64,000 bases of DNA from Qipengyuania marisflavi (GTDB lineage Bacteria; Pseudomonadota; Alphaproteobacteria; Sphingomonadales; Sphingomonadaceae), in assembly GCF_005884405.1 (NCBI RefSeq), contig NZ_VCAO01000009.1, positions 1 to 64,000 of the forward strand. Reading direction: 5' to 3'. Each line of letters begins with the position of its first letter. The stretch's first letter is position 1. The notes below the pieces were generated by a model that was given only the letters and a program-made list of their open reading frames with translations, searched no databases and was not told the origin of the DNA. The position numbers were made by a program, and so were the translations under genes. Shown one piece after another: positions 17,686-27,965 of this stretch.

Positions 17686-19149
17686 ATGCAGGGGATCGCG
17701 TCAGTGACAAGTGTGCGGAGTTGGGCGGCAGCAGTGCCCTTGCTATGCATCCTGTCGGCCCCTGCGGCGGCGCAGGACGCGAACACTTCCGTCAGTGGTG
17801 ACGTTGCGGCGGAATTGGCCGAGCCGGTGCCCAGCCCGCTGACCGCCGATTTCGCCGATGACCCAATTCTGGCGCTGGCCAACCGCATTGCCGACCCAGA
17901 GGAATTCCGCCGCATCGTCGCCTCTGCATTGCGCGAAAACGCCCGCACGCGCGAAGCCGAGGCCGGAGTACGCGTGGCCGCTGCCCGGCTTGATGAGGCT
18001 GAGGCGGGATATCTGCCGACGATCGATTTGAATGCCAGTTCGTACCAAACGCTGGCGCGCAAGTTCGACAATGATCCGGGCAATCTGATCGAGCGTTCGC
18101 GGCCCGGCAGCCGCACCGATGTGCTGGGTGCGCTGGAATACAAATTCTTCGATTTCGGTGCCGTTGCCGCTGCTGTTGCAGCGGGTCAGGCACGGCTGCG
18201 CGCTGCTGGTTACGAACAGGAAGCCGCACAGGCGCAGATCGTCACCGATGTGGTGACTGCGTGGTATTCGGTATTCGCTTATCAGTCGCTGGTGCGGCTG
18301 TCCGAAGGCTTCATCAGCGCGCAGGACGATCTTGAAGCGGCGATCGACACCCGGATCGAGCGGGGCGTGTCCTCCCGCAGTGACCGCACGCGCGTCGCCT
18401 CATTGCGCGCCGATGGTCAGGTCCGGTTGGCGCAATTCCGCCGCCGTCTGGCCAGTGCAGAAGCGCGCTTTCGTGAACTGACCGGGGTGCCGCCGCCGCC
18501 ATTGCTGCTGCGCGCGCCGGTGCTGGGGATGGGCGCAGTCAGCCGCGAATATGCGATCAGCGCCGCTGAACAGGCACCCGCTGTACAAAGCGCAAGGGCC
18601 GCGGCGCGCGCCGCAGCGGCGGATGCCGATTTCACCCGCCTCAGCCAGTTGCCGCAGATCACCACGCGGGTGGATGCCGGGCGCTATGGCGTGTTCGAGG
18701 GACGTGAAGATTACGATGTGCGTGCCAGCGTCAATTTGCGTTACCGCCTGTTTGGCGGCGGCGGCAAAGCGCGGAATGAAGCCAGCGAAGCGCGCGCCGA
18801 TGCGGCTGAAGCCGCTGCCGACCGCGTGCGGCAGGAGGCCGCGCGTGATGCGGCGATAACCTGGGCCGATGTTCAGGCGCTGGAGGCGCAGATAATCGCG
18901 CTGGAGGATGCTTACCGCGCCGCACGCCAGTCGCGCGATGTGGTGTTTGCGCGGTTCGCCGCGCTGCGCGGTTCGGTGTTCGATATCTCCGATGCGCAGG
19001 GTGCCTATCTTTCCGCCGCCGTCGCCTATATCGACGGGCTGACCCAGCTTGATGCGGCGCGCTATATCCTGCTGGCCCGCACCGACCGCCTGCTTACCCT
19101 GTTCGAGGACCCGGCCAATCCCATGATTGATAGTGTGGCGCAGCCATGA
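17686..19149 (+). CDS. TolC-family outer membrane protein of type I secretion
   Basis: A 487-residue outer membrane efflux protein. A signal peptide ends near AAAQDA (about residue 29). The rest shows the duplicated, helix-rich, Ala-rich pattern of TolC-like channels, including a YKFFDFGA segment and a later YRLFGGGGKARNEASEA segment in the second repeat. It would form the outer membrane duct. The gene overlaps the next by 4 bp (ATGA), giving a tightly coupled three-gene type I export operon whose likely cargo is the RTX protease downstream. Confidence 0.9.
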   Translation: MQGIASVTSVRSWAAAVPLLCILSAPAAAQDANTSVSGDVAAELAEPVPSPLTADFADDPILALANRIADPEEFRRIVASALRENARTREAEAGVRVAAARLDEAEAGYLPTIDLNASSYQTLARKFDNDPGNLIERSRPGSRTDVLGALEYKFFDFGAVAAAVAAGQARLRAAGYEQEAAQAQIVTDVVTAWYSVFAYQSLVRLSEGFISAQDDLEAAIDTRIERGVSSRSDRTRVASLRADGQVRLAQFRRRLASAEARFRELTGVPPPPLLLRAPVLGMGAVSREYAISAAEQAPAVQSARAAARAAAADADFTRLSQLPQITTRVDAGRYGVFEGREDYDVRASVNLRYRLFGGGGKARNEASEARADAAEAAADRVRQEAARDAAITWADVQALEAQIIALEDAYRAARQSRDVVFARFAALRGSVFDISDAQGAYLSAAVAYIDGLTQLDAARYILLARTDRLLTLFEDPANPMIDSVAQP

Positions 19150-20876
19150 GCGCCGAACCGATGGTGGAAATGCCGGGCAAGCGGCTGGCCGACTGGCTGA
19201 TGGACCCCATCCGCGACAATTGGCGCACCTATTCCAAGGTCGCGATTGCGGCGGTGCTGATCAATATCTTCGGTCTGGTCTCCTCGCTGTTCACGATGAC
19301 GGTGTATGACCGGGTAGTGCCCAATTCGGCATTTACCTCGCTCGCCGCCTTGTCGATCGGTTTGGGGATCATCGTGATCTTCGATTTCGCGCTGAAGTTG
19401 CTACGCGCCTATTTCGTCGACTTTGCCGGAATGCGGATTGACCGCGAAGTGGGTGAGACGGTGTTTCAGCGCCTGCTCGAAATGCGGCTGGAATTGCGCA
19501 AGGGATCGACCGGCCAATTGACCGGCCTGATGCGCGAGCTGGAAACGTTGCGCGATTTCTTCGCCTCGGCGACAATGGCGGCGATTGTCGATTTGCCGTT
19601 CATCTTCATTACGCTGGCAGTGGTTGCGCTGATCGGCGGCTGGGTGGTGCTGGTCCCGGCATTGATGGTGCCGCTGGTTATCCTGGTCGGATGGAGCGCG
19701 CAGCCCGCATTGCAGCGCCTGTCGGCCAAGGCGATGAACGAAGGGCTGCACAAGCAATCGGTGCTGGTTGAAACCGTCGGCGCGATCGAAGCGGTCAAGA
19801 CCGCAGGCGCGCACGGGATGTTCAGGGACCGCTGGGCCGATGCGGTGGAAAGCCACGCCGATGTGTCGCTGCGCCAGCGGATGATTTCATCCATCGGCAC
19901 AACCTTTGCGACATCGGCGGGCACCATCAGCTATGCCGGTGTCATTATCGTGGGCGTGTTTGCGCTGGCGGAAAACAAGCTGACGATGGGCGGGCTTATC
20001 GCTTGTTCGATCCTGGCGGGGCGTGCCATTGCGCCGCTTGCCCAAATCTCGCAGCTGGTGTCGCGGATGACCGCCACGCGCACCGCCTACGGGCAGGTTC
20101 GTGCTTTGATGGAGCGCCCGCCAGAGGGACCCGGCGATGATCCCATCGTCTTGCGCGAAACCCGCGGCGCGCTGGAGCTGCGGGGCGTGTCCTTTACCTA
20201 TCCCGGTGCCGCGTCGCGGGCGCTGGACAATGTTACGCTGAAGATCGAGCCGGGTGAGAAAATCGCGCTGATCGGGCGGATCGGGTCAGGCAAATCGACT
20301 ATCGCGCGGCTGATCCTCGGTCTCTATCCGCCTGAAGAGGGGCTGGTGCTGGTCGACGGAATCGACATCGCGCAGCTCGCCCCCAATTCGCTGCGCCGTG
20401 CAGTTGGCTCGGTGCTTCAGGAACCCTCGCTGTTTTCCGGCACCATCCGCGAAAATATCGCGCTGGGCCGCGATTATATCGATGACGAGGAGATGCTGCG
20501 CGCATCAGGCGTGTCGGGCACAGACCAGTTCGCCTCGCGAGTGCCGCGCGGTTATGATTTGATGCTGGTCGATCGCGGTGAGGGCCTGTCAGGCGGCCAG
20601 CGGCAGTCGATCGCAATTGCGCGCGCGCTTGCCGGACAGCCAAAGGTGCTGGTGATGGACGAACCCAGCAGCGCAATGGACGCCCAGACCGAGGCCGATC
20701 TGATTGGCCGGCTGAAAGAGGAATTTACCGACCGCACGCTGGTGGTGGTGACGCATCGCCAGCCCCTGCTGACGCTGGTCGACCGGATCGTTATTATCGA
20801 TGATGGCAAGATCCGCGCTGACGGACCGCGTGACGCGGTGCTGGCGCAGCTGGCCAAGGGAGCGCGCCAGACGTGA
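19146..20876 (+). CDS. Type I secretion ABC transporter, permease/ATPase
   Basis: A 576-residue fused membrane/ATPase subunit. The N-terminal half has several hydrophobic segments (from about residue 30) and no C39 peptidase domain, as in PrtD-type exporters of RTX proteins. The nucleotide-binding half has Walker A GRIGSGKST (about residue 377), signature LSGGQRQS, Walker B VLVMDEPSS and the switch His in VVTHRQ. It would energise export of an unprocessed C-terminal-signal substrate across both membranes. It overlaps both neighbours by 4 bp. Confidence 0.93.
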   Translation: MSAEPMVEMPGKRLADWLMDPIRDNWRTYSKVAIAAVLINIFGLVSSLFTMTVYDRVVPNSAFTSLAALSIGLGIIVIFDFALKLLRAYFVDFAGMRIDREVGETVFQRLLEMRLELRKGSTGQLTGLMRELETLRDFFASATMAAIVDLPFIFITLAVVALIGGWVVLVPALMVPLVILVGWSAQPALQRLSAKAMNEGLHKQSVLVETVGAIEAVKTAGAHGMFRDRWADAVESHADVSLRQRMISSIGTTFATSAGTISYAGVIIVGVFALAENKLTMGGLIACSILAGRAIAPLAQISQLVSRMTATRTAYGQVRALMERPPEGPGDDPIVLRETRGALELRGVSFTYPGAASRALDNVTLKIEPGEKIALIGRIGSGKSTIARLILGLYPPEEGLVLVDGIDIAQLAPNSLRRAVGSVLQEPSLFSGTIRENIALGRDYIDDEEMLRASGVSGTDQFASRVPRGYDLMLVDRGEGLSGGQRQSIAIARALAGQPKVLVMDEPSSAMDAQTEADLIGRLKEEFTDRTLVVVTHRQPLLTLVDRIVIIDDGKIRADGPRDAVLAQLAKGARQT

Positions 20877-22204
20877 CCGAACAAAACCTGGAATTTGTCG
20901 AGGAAGAACCCTCCGGCGGGATCGAAAGTCTGGTCGGCCGGATCCAGCCCCGCTCTGCATCGCGCTTCCTGTTTTGGGGCATCGTGATATTCTTCGCGCT
21001 GTTCCTGCTGTGGGCGTCGTTCTCCGAAATCGACCGGACCGTGCGCGGGCAGGGCAGAGTGATCTCAAGCTCGGAACTGCAGGTCGTCTCCAGTCTCGAG
21101 CCCGGCGTGGTCGAGGATATCTTCGTCACCACCGGGCAGGAGGTGAAATCGGGTGATCCGCTGGTCCGGCTCGATCCGACCGAAAGCGATTCTTCGCTGG
21201 GCAGCAATACCGCCGCTGCTGATGCGCTGGGCATGAAAGTCGCGCGGCTGCGCGCCGAAGTGGCTGGCCGCGCGCCGACATTCCCGCGCCCGGCAAATGC
21301 CGAGGCGGCGCGCCAGTTGCAGATCGAGCGCGCACTGTATTCCTCGCGTCAGGCCAATCTGTCGAGCGCGCTGGCAGGCGCCCGCGCGCAGCTGGCCCGC
21401 GCCGGGCAGGGTGTGACCGAGGCGCAGCGGCAAGTCGATGCGCTGGCCAGCGCCAGCCAGTCCGCCCGGTCCGAAGCCGAATTGCTGCGCCCGCTGGTCG
21501 AACAGGGGATCGAACCGCGCCTGTCGCTGGTGCGTGCGGAAAGTGCCGCCTCAAGCGCCGAGGCGCAGCTGGCCGCAGGGCGCGCGACCACCGCTCGGGC
21601 CCGCTCCGCCGTTACCGAAGCGCAGGCCAATCTGGCGCGCACCCAGCAGGACTGGCGCGCGCAGGCCGCCACTGAACTGGCTATGGCGCAGGCCGATCTG
21701 GGCGCCCGCTCCGCATCGCTGCCCGCATTGGAGGAACGGCTCGCCCGCACAGTGGTCCGCGCCCCGACATCCGGCACAGTCAATCGCGTGCTGGTCACCA
21801 CTCGCGGCAGTGCGGTGGGATCGGGCATGGCGCTGGTGGAGATCGCTCCGGCAGACGATGCATTGCTAATCGAGGTGCGGCTGCGCCCGCAGGACATCGG
21901 ATCAGTGCGGATCGGCCAGCCAGCCAAGATCGGCATTACCGCATTCGATCAGTCGGTCTATGGCAGCCTGGACGGCGAAGTCGTGACAATCTCGCCAGAT
22001 TCTATTGTCGATGAACGCAGCGGTGACGTGTTCTATCTGGTGCGCGTCCGGACAGAGCTGGCGTCTATCCCTAGCGTCGGCGGTGAGCTTGAAATCGGCA
22101 GCGGCATGATCGCCGATGTCAGCCTGCTGGGCGATAAACGCACGGTGCTGCAATATATCCTCAGCCCGCTGCTGCGCTTCGGCCAAGGCGCCTTCCGCGA
22201 GTAG
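20873..22204 (+). CDS. HlyD-family membrane fusion protein
   Basis: A 443-residue periplasmic adaptor. It has a short cytoplasmic N terminus, one membrane helix (about residues 33-52), a lipoyl-like half motif (VVSSLEPGVVEDIFV), a long Ala/Arg-rich coiled coil (about residues 115-280), and the C-terminal beta-barrel with LVTTRGSAVGSGMALVEI and RPQDIGSVRIGQPAKI. It bridges the ABC subunit and the TolC-like channel. It is last in the overlapping three-gene operon. Confidence 0.92.
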   Translation: MTEQNLEFVEEEPSGGIESLVGRIQPRSASRFLFWGIVIFFALFLLWASFSEIDRTVRGQGRVISSSELQVVSSLEPGVVEDIFVTTGQEVKSGDPLVRLDPTESDSSLGSNTAAADALGMKVARLRAEVAGRAPTFPRPANAEAARQLQIERALYSSRQANLSSALAGARAQLARAGQGVTEAQRQVDALASASQSARSEAELLRPLVEQGIEPRLSLVRAESAASSAEAQLAAGRATTARARSAVTEAQANLARTQQDWRAQAATELAMAQADLGARSASLPALEERLARTVVRAPTSGTVNRVLVTTRGSAVGSGMALVEIAPADDALLIEVRLRPQDIGSVRIGQPAKIGITAFDQSVYGSLDGEVVTISPDSIVDERSGDVFYLVRVRTELASIPSVGGELEIGSGMIADVSLLGDKRTVLQYILSPLLRFGQGAFRE

Positions 22205-22323
22205 CTGCGCCAGTCAGCTTGCGTTAAAGCGTGTCGGATTACACCAATACAAAGCTTGGGGCGGGGGTCATAGGTGATCCATGGCTGACCAAGTGTTCTT
22301 TGTGGCACCGGCGGATGAGGCGG

Positions 22324-22731
22324 ATGAACTTTCTGACATTTGCCGGAATGGCCCTGATGTGCGCGGCTTGCACGATTCCCGCCAGAAGTGGCGCGAGCGC
22401 AACAGATGCGCATCCGGACCCCGGCCCGATCAGCGAACAGGCGAACATATTGACCACATCTTCTCTCGCATGCTCCGTGAAGGGCTCCGACACCGGCACG
22501 ATGCCTGAGGCGGAAATTTGCGCGCTTTTTCAAGAGGCGTTTCGTGACAGCAGGGCTACGGCTGTGACAATCGATGTTTCCGAAGGGGGCTACCGCGCCG
22601 CTGCGATTGCCACCGCCCCTGACGGCAGTGTGCTGGCAGAATTGATGGTGGCAAGCATGGACCGGAAGCTGAGCCGTAGCACCTGGGACCAGCTGGCGCG
22701 CGACATGCTGGCGCAGGTTTCACAAAAATGA
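22324..22731 (+). CDS. Small exported protein of unknown function
   Basis: A protein of about 135 residues. The start is placed at the Met opening MNFLTFAGMALMCAAC because a hydrophobic signal-like stretch follows; upstream in-frame starts (22231, 22315) would put it internally. Cys follows Ala-Ala, but the position before is Cys rather than Leu, so the lipobox is imperfect and lipidation is uncertain. The mature part has no family I recognise. It lies between the export operon and the RTX protease and could be an accessory factor for that system. Confidence 0.6.
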   Translation: MNFLTFAGMALMCAACTIPARSGASATDAHPDPGPISEQANILTTSSLACSVKGSDTGTMPEAEICALFQEAFRDSRATAVTIDVSEGGYRAAAIATAPDGSVLAELMVASMDRKLSRSTWDQLARDMLAQVSQK

Positions 22732-22894
22732 CACATTTTATGCTAAGATGCAGAGAATCGGTGATTTCTTAATTTTCGATAAGGTTTCTAGCAGCGGCTC
22801 GCAGTGAGGCGCGGCGAAATTATGACGGTTTTGGTTTTGGGTTCGACGCCGCTCTCGGGATGAGCGCGCACAGGACGGCACGGGAGTATTTTGC

Positions 22895-25705
22895 GTGAGT
22901 TATTTGTTCGATCAACGTTCTTTCCAGTTCAACCGCTTCGATGCGGACATGGGGCTCAACTTCGGGCGCGCCGGTTCGCGCGCGGCGATGTGGAGCGATG
23001 TCGGCGTAAGCCATCATGATGGCCACGATCATTTTAAGATGACTGCCAGCCTGTTTGCTGACAGCACTTCCAGCCAGGCACCGGTTGATCTGGCTGCAGA
23101 TGTTCCGGGCGACAGCGGCACCGGCGTGACCGTAACCATTGGTGACATGGTCTATGACATGCTCGAAGTGGCTGGCGACCATGACTGGTTCCGTATCGAC
23201 TTGGCCGCTGGCCAGACGCTGAGCATCGTCCTGACCGGCTATGGCGACGACAGCCTGATCGATCCCTATCTCTACCTGCGCGATGCCTCGGGCAATCTGG
23301 TTGCCGAAAATGACGATGTCACGCCAGGCAGCGACCGCAATTCACGTATCGACTTCGAGGCTACGACCGCAGGCACCTATTACATCGACGTAGGCGCGTG
23401 GGACGAAGGCTATGCCGGTGATTACCAGCTGCAGATCTTTGATTCCGAAGCGACGACCGATGCAATCACGGCCAATGCCTCCACCACTGCATCCATGCTG
23501 GTTGGTGCGCCGTTCCACGGCGTTATCGAAACCCCCTCTGATCACGACTGGGTAGCGATCGAACTGGTCGCTGGAACTGAATATCAGGTTGACCTGTCGG
23601 GTGCTGGCCCGAATGCGCTGAACAACCCTTACCTGATCGTCCGTGATGCGGCGGGCAACATCGTTGCGGAAAACGATAACACCAATGGGCTCGATTCAGC
23701 GGTGACCTTCACTGCGACGACCAGCGGGACTTATTACATCGACGCCAGCGCGGCCTTCAGTGGTGGCACGGGCGAATATCTCATCGAAGTAACTCCGCCG
23801 CTGCCGATCTTCACTTTCGACCAGATTGCCAACCAGCTCACCAACACTTTCTGGGGCGGCGAGCAGCATGCCTTTGTCGTGGGCGCAGACAACAGCCTGA
23901 CGGTCAATCTCACCGGCATCAATGCAGATGGTCAGGGGCTGGCCCGTGCCGCGCTGCAAAGCTGGACCGATGTAACCGGAATCCAGTTTGTCGAAACAAA
24001 CGGCGCTGCCGAAATTACTTTTCAGGACCATGAGTCCGGTGCCTTCGCAAGCTCGACCTATAACGGCAGCGGCGCCATCGTCAGCTCGACGGTAAACGTT
24101 TCGACGCAGTGGATCGCCAATTATGGCACCGCTCTGGACGATTATTCGTATCAGACCTTTATCCATGAAATTGGTCATGCACTGGGCCTTGGCCACGGCG
24201 GCAACTACAATGGCAGCGCTGAATATCCGGATGATGCCACCTATCAGAACGATAGTTGGGCAACCACGGTAATGTCGTATTTCAGCCAGACCGAAAATGA
24301 CTATTTCGCTGACCAGGGCTTCACCCGTGCTTCGGTCACCACGCCGATGAATGCGGACGTTGTGGCGATGCGGGTTCTATATGGCCTGTCCTCGGATACC
24401 CGGCTGGGCAACACCACCTACGGCTTCAATTCTAACGCCGGAAGCACTGCGTTCGATGCCACTGTGTTTAACGACACGGCCTATACCATCGTCGACAGCG
24501 GCGGCATTGATACACTGGATTACAGCGGGTTTTCACAGGACCAGCTGATCGATCTGCGGCCCGAGTATTTCATGAATATCGGGCCTGCAATCGGCAACGT
24601 CATGATTGGCCGTGGCACCTTCATTGAAAATGCGATTGGCGGTTCTGGCGCCGATACGATTAATGGCAACCAGTTTAACAATGCACTGACTGGCTGGGCC
24701 GGAGCCGATGTGATCAGTGGCTTCGGTGGCCGCGACACGCTTCAAGGCGGAAACGGTAATGATACGCTGAACGGCGGCCAGCACCTCGACACCGTCTATG
24801 GTGGCGGCGGCGCTGATGCCATCAATGGCGGCGGCGCCAATGATTTGCTGTATGGCGAAGGCGGCAACGACACTATTCTTGGCGCAAATGGTAACGACTA
24901 CATCGACGGCGGTGCCGGCAACGACACCATCAATGGCGGTGTCGGCTCCGACGAAATTTTTGGCGGTGACGGTGACGATACGATCAGTGGAGGGCATGGC
25001 CTGGATGTGATCCATGGCGGCCTTGGTGAAGACACCATCAATGGCGGCTCGTTCGCTGACACCATCTTTGGTGACGAGGGTAATGACACGCTGCTCGGCG
25101 GGCCAGGCTCCGACACCATTTATGGCGGTGCGGACAATGATTCGATATCGGGCGGAAATGCCAACGATACGCTCTATGGCGACGGCGGCAATGACACCAT
25201 CAATGGCAATAATGGCGCCGATACCATCGACGGCGGTGCGGGAATCGACCGCATCTCTGGCGGTCTTGCAGCAGACATCCTGACAGGCGGCGGTGGCAAT
25301 GACCTGTTCGTCTTCGACAGCCTGCTGGGCGGTCCGAATATCGACCAGATCACCGATTTCACCAGCGGTTCTGACACGATCAATCTTGATCGCGCTATCT
25401 TCACAGGCATCGGATCAGACGGCGCATTGGCAGGTTCGGCCTTCCGGGTCGGCACTGCGGCGCAGGACGCGGATGATCGCATCATCTACACGCGCAGCAC
25501 GGGAGAGATCTTCTATGACGCCGATGGCGTTGGTGGGGCCGACGCGGTGTTGTTTGCCAAGGTGGATGCCGGGATGGTGCTCAGCGCCAGCGACTTCGCA
25601 GCCTTCTCGGCCAGCGCAGCAGCGGGCTCAGGTGCCAAGGGCGGCGATGCAATGTTCGCGCCGCTCGAATCGCTGCACGGGGTCGATATCTTCGCAATCG
25701 TCTGA
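22895..25705 (+). CDS. RTX serralysin-type metalloprotease, type I secretion substrate
   Basis: A 936-residue protein from a GTG preceded by GGGAG. Two pre-peptidase C-terminal (PPC-like) domains lie at about residues 65-185 and 190-310. The catalytic domain carries the zinc motif HEIGHALGLGH (His424, Glu425, His428, His434) and a Met-turn VMSYF near residue 460. Roughly 20 calcium-binding GGxGxD repeats follow (about 582-800), then the NDLFVFDS and ITDFTSGSDTINLD segments seen in serralysins and a hydrophobic C-terminal tail DIFAIV typical of type I signals. There is no Sec signal. PPC domains before a serralysin core are less usual. The upstream exporter is the obvious partner. Confidence 0.93.
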   Translation: MSYLFDQRSFQFNRFDADMGLNFGRAGSRAAMWSDVGVSHHDGHDHFKMTASLFADSTSSQAPVDLAADVPGDSGTGVTVTIGDMVYDMLEVAGDHDWFRIDLAAGQTLSIVLTGYGDDSLIDPYLYLRDASGNLVAENDDVTPGSDRNSRIDFEATTAGTYYIDVGAWDEGYAGDYQLQIFDSEATTDAITANASTTASMLVGAPFHGVIETPSDHDWVAIELVAGTEYQVDLSGAGPNALNNPYLIVRDAAGNIVAENDNTNGLDSAVTFTATTSGTYYIDASAAFSGGTGEYLIEVTPPLPIFTFDQIANQLTNTFWGGEQHAFVVGADNSLTVNLTGINADGQGLARAALQSWTDVTGIQFVETNGAAEITFQDHESGAFASSTYNGSGAIVSSTVNVSTQWIANYGTALDDYSYQTFIHEIGHALGLGHGGNYNGSAEYPDDATYQNDSWATTVMSYFSQTENDYFADQGFTRASVTTPMNADVVAMRVLYGLSSDTRLGNTTYGFNSNAGSTAFDATVFNDTAYTIVDSGGIDTLDYSGFSQDQLIDLRPEYFMNIGPAIGNVMIGRGTFIENAIGGSGADTINGNQFNNALTGWAGADVISGFGGRDTLQGGNGNDTLNGGQHLDTVYGGGGADAINGGGANDLLYGEGGNDTILGANGNDYIDGGAGNDTINGGVGSDEIFGGDGDDTISGGHGLDVIHGGLGEDTINGGSFADTIFGDEGNDTLLGGPGSDTIYGGADNDSISGGNANDTLYGDGGNDTINGNNGADTIDGGAGIDRISGGLAADILTGGGGNDLFVFDSLLGGPNIDQITDFTSGSDTINLDRAIFTGIGSDGALAGSAFRVGTAAQDADDRIIYTRSTGEIFYDADGVGGADAVLFAKVDAGMVLSASDFAAFSASAAAGSGAKGGDAMFAPLESLHGVDIFAIV
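24640..25305 (+). repeat. RTX nonapeptide repeat array within the protease gene
   Basis: About 27-bp units encode consecutive GGxGxDxxx nonapeptides that fold into a calcium-binding beta-roll after export. GGCGG and GACACCATC-like words recur throughout. The array is protein-driven, with diverged units, and is not a CRISPR. Confidence 0.9.
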
Positions 25706-25725
25706 TCGGTTTGCAGACCAGAATC

Positions 25726-25765
25726 AAAAGCCGGGGCGAAGCGCAGTGCTTCGCCCCGGCTTTTT
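25726..25765. terminator. Strong bidirectional terminator
   Basis: A 17-bp stem, AAAAGCCGGGGCGAAGC with its complement, has a 5-base loop (25743-25747). T-runs follow on both strands. It ends the protease transcript and also fits the convergent transporter gene. Confidence 0.9.
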
Positions 25766-25800
25766 GTTTCAGCGACTGGCCAAGTAGCCAGCTGTCAGGG

Positions 25801-26490
25801 TCAGCGTGACCGGTCCAGCCACCGCGCCAGTGCCACGCCGCCGGTAATCAGGAACGGCACCAGCGCCAGGCTCAACACCACCTTGGCGATCACCTGCCCG
25901 ATCAGCAGATTTGTAATGTCGAACTCACCATAAAAGGCCAGCGTGACAAAGATCACCGAATCGACCGCCTGGCTCAGCGCGCTGGCGATGGCCCCGCGCA
26001 GCATCAGCGAGCCAGTGGTACTGGGCTCGCCCCCGCCGCGAAGCCGCTCGAAAATCCAGACATTGAGCAGCAAAGAGATCAGATAAGCGAACGGCCCCGC
26101 CAGCCAGACCCGCCAGGTGGATGCGTGGACACGCCCGAAGGCGGCCAGATCATCAGGGCGCATGCTGATCATCTCGGTCGAGGCGGGCAGCGCCAGTACC
26201 AGTTGCATCAACGCCGCTGCCACCCCCAGCGGGATAAAGCCCCACCAGATGATGCGATTGGCGATTTTCTGCCCGTAAAGCTGCGCCACCGTGCTGGAAA
26301 TCACGACCAGCAACAGGAAAGCAAAGATCCCCGCCTCGACCGACAGATCGGTGGGTGGCAATTGTACCTGCTTGAACGCCAGCACGCCCGCCAGCACCGT
26401 CATCCCCCCGTACAGGAGCATATAGACGAACAGGCCGCGCGGCATTGCGGCGGCGGCCAATTGGGTATCGTTGGTGGGGGTATCGGTCAT
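25801..26490 (-). CDS. yhhQ: Queuosine precursor transporter (VUT family)
   Basis: A 229-residue membrane protein with about six hydrophobic helices. Its features match the YhhQ/DUF165 VUT family: a central polar VAQLYGQ segment and the late SQAVDSVIFVTLAFYG motif. Family members import preQ0/preQ1 for tRNA queuosine synthesis. The gene shares an intergenic promoter region with the divergent nucleoside transporter. I could not recognise a preQ1 riboswitch there. Confidence 0.85.
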   Translation of the reverse strand: MTDTPTNDTQLAAAAMPRGLFVYMLLYGGMTVLAGVLAFKQVQLPPTDLSVEAGIFAFLLLVVISSTVAQLYGQKIANRIIWWGFIPLGVAAALMQLVLALPASTEMISMRPDDLAAFGRVHASTWRVWLAGPFAYLISLLLNVWIFERLRGGGEPSTTGSLMLRGAIASALSQAVDSVIFVTLAFYGEFDITNLLIGQVIAKVVLSLALVPFLITGGVALARWLDRSR

Positions 26491-26629
26491 GATCGGAGGG
26501 AGGTCCGTTCGCTGGAACTGTTCAAAGGATGGGCGGCTTGGGGCTGCGAAAATTGACTAACGCCGCGCTACGCGCAAGACAGCGCGCGCTTTCATCCGCA
26601 ATTAGTCTCCTGTCTACCGAAAGGCTCGC

Positions 26630-27955
26630 ATGCCGCCCTTCCTTACCAGCCTGCTCGGTATCCTCGCAATTATGCTGATCGCTTTCCTGTTGTCGACTGG
26701 CAAGCGGCGTATCAGTCTGCGAATCGTCGGGGCGGCTTTCGCGCTTCAGGCGCTGATGGCGTTTCTGGTGCTGGCGACCAGTTGGGGCCGTGCGGCAATC
26801 CAGGGGATGTCCAACGGCGTGGCGGCGTTGCTTTCCTATGCCGATCAGGGGACACAGTTCCTGTTCGGTCCGAACGAAACCAACCCGCTCGCCAACACCT
26901 TTGCGCTGGGCGCGCTGCCGGTGATCATTTTCTTCGCTGCGCTGGTTTCGATCCTCTATCATCTTGGCATCATGCAGCGCGTCGTGCGCTGGGTCGGCGG
27001 GGCAATTGGCTGGGTGACCGGCGTGTCCAAGGTCGAATCGCTGGGCGCCGCAGCGAACATATTTGTTGGCCAGTCGGAAAGCCCGCTGGTGGTACGCCCC
27101 TATCTGGCGGCGCTCGCGCCCAGCCAGCTGTTCACATTGATGACGGTTGGTATGGCGGGCGTCGCAGGCACCATTCTGGCTGCCTATGCCGGGCTACTGG
27201 GGTCGGACTACCTGCCCTTCCTGCTCGCCGCCGCATTCATGTCGGCACCTGGCGGCATCCTGATGGCCAAGATTATCATGCCGGATGATCAGGATGAAGC
27301 TGAGGCGAACGCGGCAGAAGATGATATCACACTGCCAAAGGCCCGCATCAGCGCCGAAGGGCCTGCCGCTCTGGTCGAGGGCGGCAAGGCGCATGAGGTC
27401 GAAGTCGCCGAAACTTTCGAAGAAGGGCACAAGCCCGCCAATGTCATAGAGGCTGCAGCCCAAGGCGCGCAGACCGGTGTTAAGCTGGCGGTGGCCGTAG
27501 GCGCGATGGTGCTGGCCTTTGTGGCGCTGGTGGCGTTGGCCAACGGCCTGCTTGGTGGGATCGGCGGCTGGTTCGGGCGTGACGATCTGTCGTTCCAGAT
27601 GCTCCTGGGCGCGGTGTTTGCGCCGGTGATGTATCTGATCGGCATTCCATGGGAGCAGGCAGGCACGGCTGGCGGCCTGTTCGGCACCAAAATCGTGCTG
27701 AACGAATTCGTCGCGTTCATTGATCTGGGCGCGCTGGACGCTGCGGCGCTGAGCGAACGTAGCCGCGCCATTGTGACCTTTGCGCTGTGCGGTTTTGCCA
27801 ATTTCAGCTCGATCGCGATCCAGATGGCAGTGACCGGGGGGCTTGCACCCAACCAGCGGCCCGTTATTGCAAGGCTTGGCCTGCGCGCGCTGGCTGCGGG
27901 TTCGCTGGCGAACCTGATGAGCGCGGCGCTGGCGGGCCTGTTCCTCCCCTATTGA
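26630..27955 (+). CDS. Concentrative nucleoside transporter (CNT/NupC family)
   Basis: A 441-residue inner membrane transporter. The N-terminal helices, the gate region ([22 protein letters not shown]), the core motif [14 protein letters not shown] and the C-terminal [16 protein letters not shown] segment are those of CNT nucleoside symporters. A charged loop rich in Glu (about residues 222-285) is longer than in short bacterial members. The 2-oxoglutarate oxygenase gene starts 10 bp after it, so the two may be cotranscribed. Confidence 0.92.
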   Translation: MPPFLTSLLGILAIMLIAFLLSTGKRRISLRIVGAAFALQALMAFLVLATSWGRAAIQGMSNGVAALLSYADQGTQFLFGPNETNPLANTFALGALPVIIFFAALVSILYHLGIMQRVVRWVGGAIGWVTGVSKVESLGAAANIFVGQSESPLVVRPYLAALAPSQLFTLMTVGMAGVAGTILAAYAGLLGSDYLPFLLAAAFMSAPGGILMAKIIMPDDQDEAEANAAEDDITLPKARISAEGPAALVEGGKAHEVEVAETFEEGHKPANVIEAAAQGAQTGVKLAVAVGAMVLAFVALVALANGLLGGIGGWFGRDDLSFQMLLGAVFAPVMYLIGIPWEQAGTAGGLFGTKIVLNEFVAFIDLGALDAAALSERSRAIVTFALCGFANFSSIAIQMAVTGGLAPNQRPVIARLGLRALAAGSLANLMSAALAGLFLPY

Positions 27956-27965
27956 GAACCCGCCC

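Noticed and set aside
24640..25305. Repeat array considered as CRISPR or other DNA repeat
   Set aside because: The units are in frame, diverged and encode calcium-binding RTX nonapeptides; no constant repeats with unique spacers.
26491..26629. preQ1 riboswitch before the queuosine precursor transporter
   Set aside because: No recognisable preQ1-I or preQ1-II core could be read in the leader on the minus strand.
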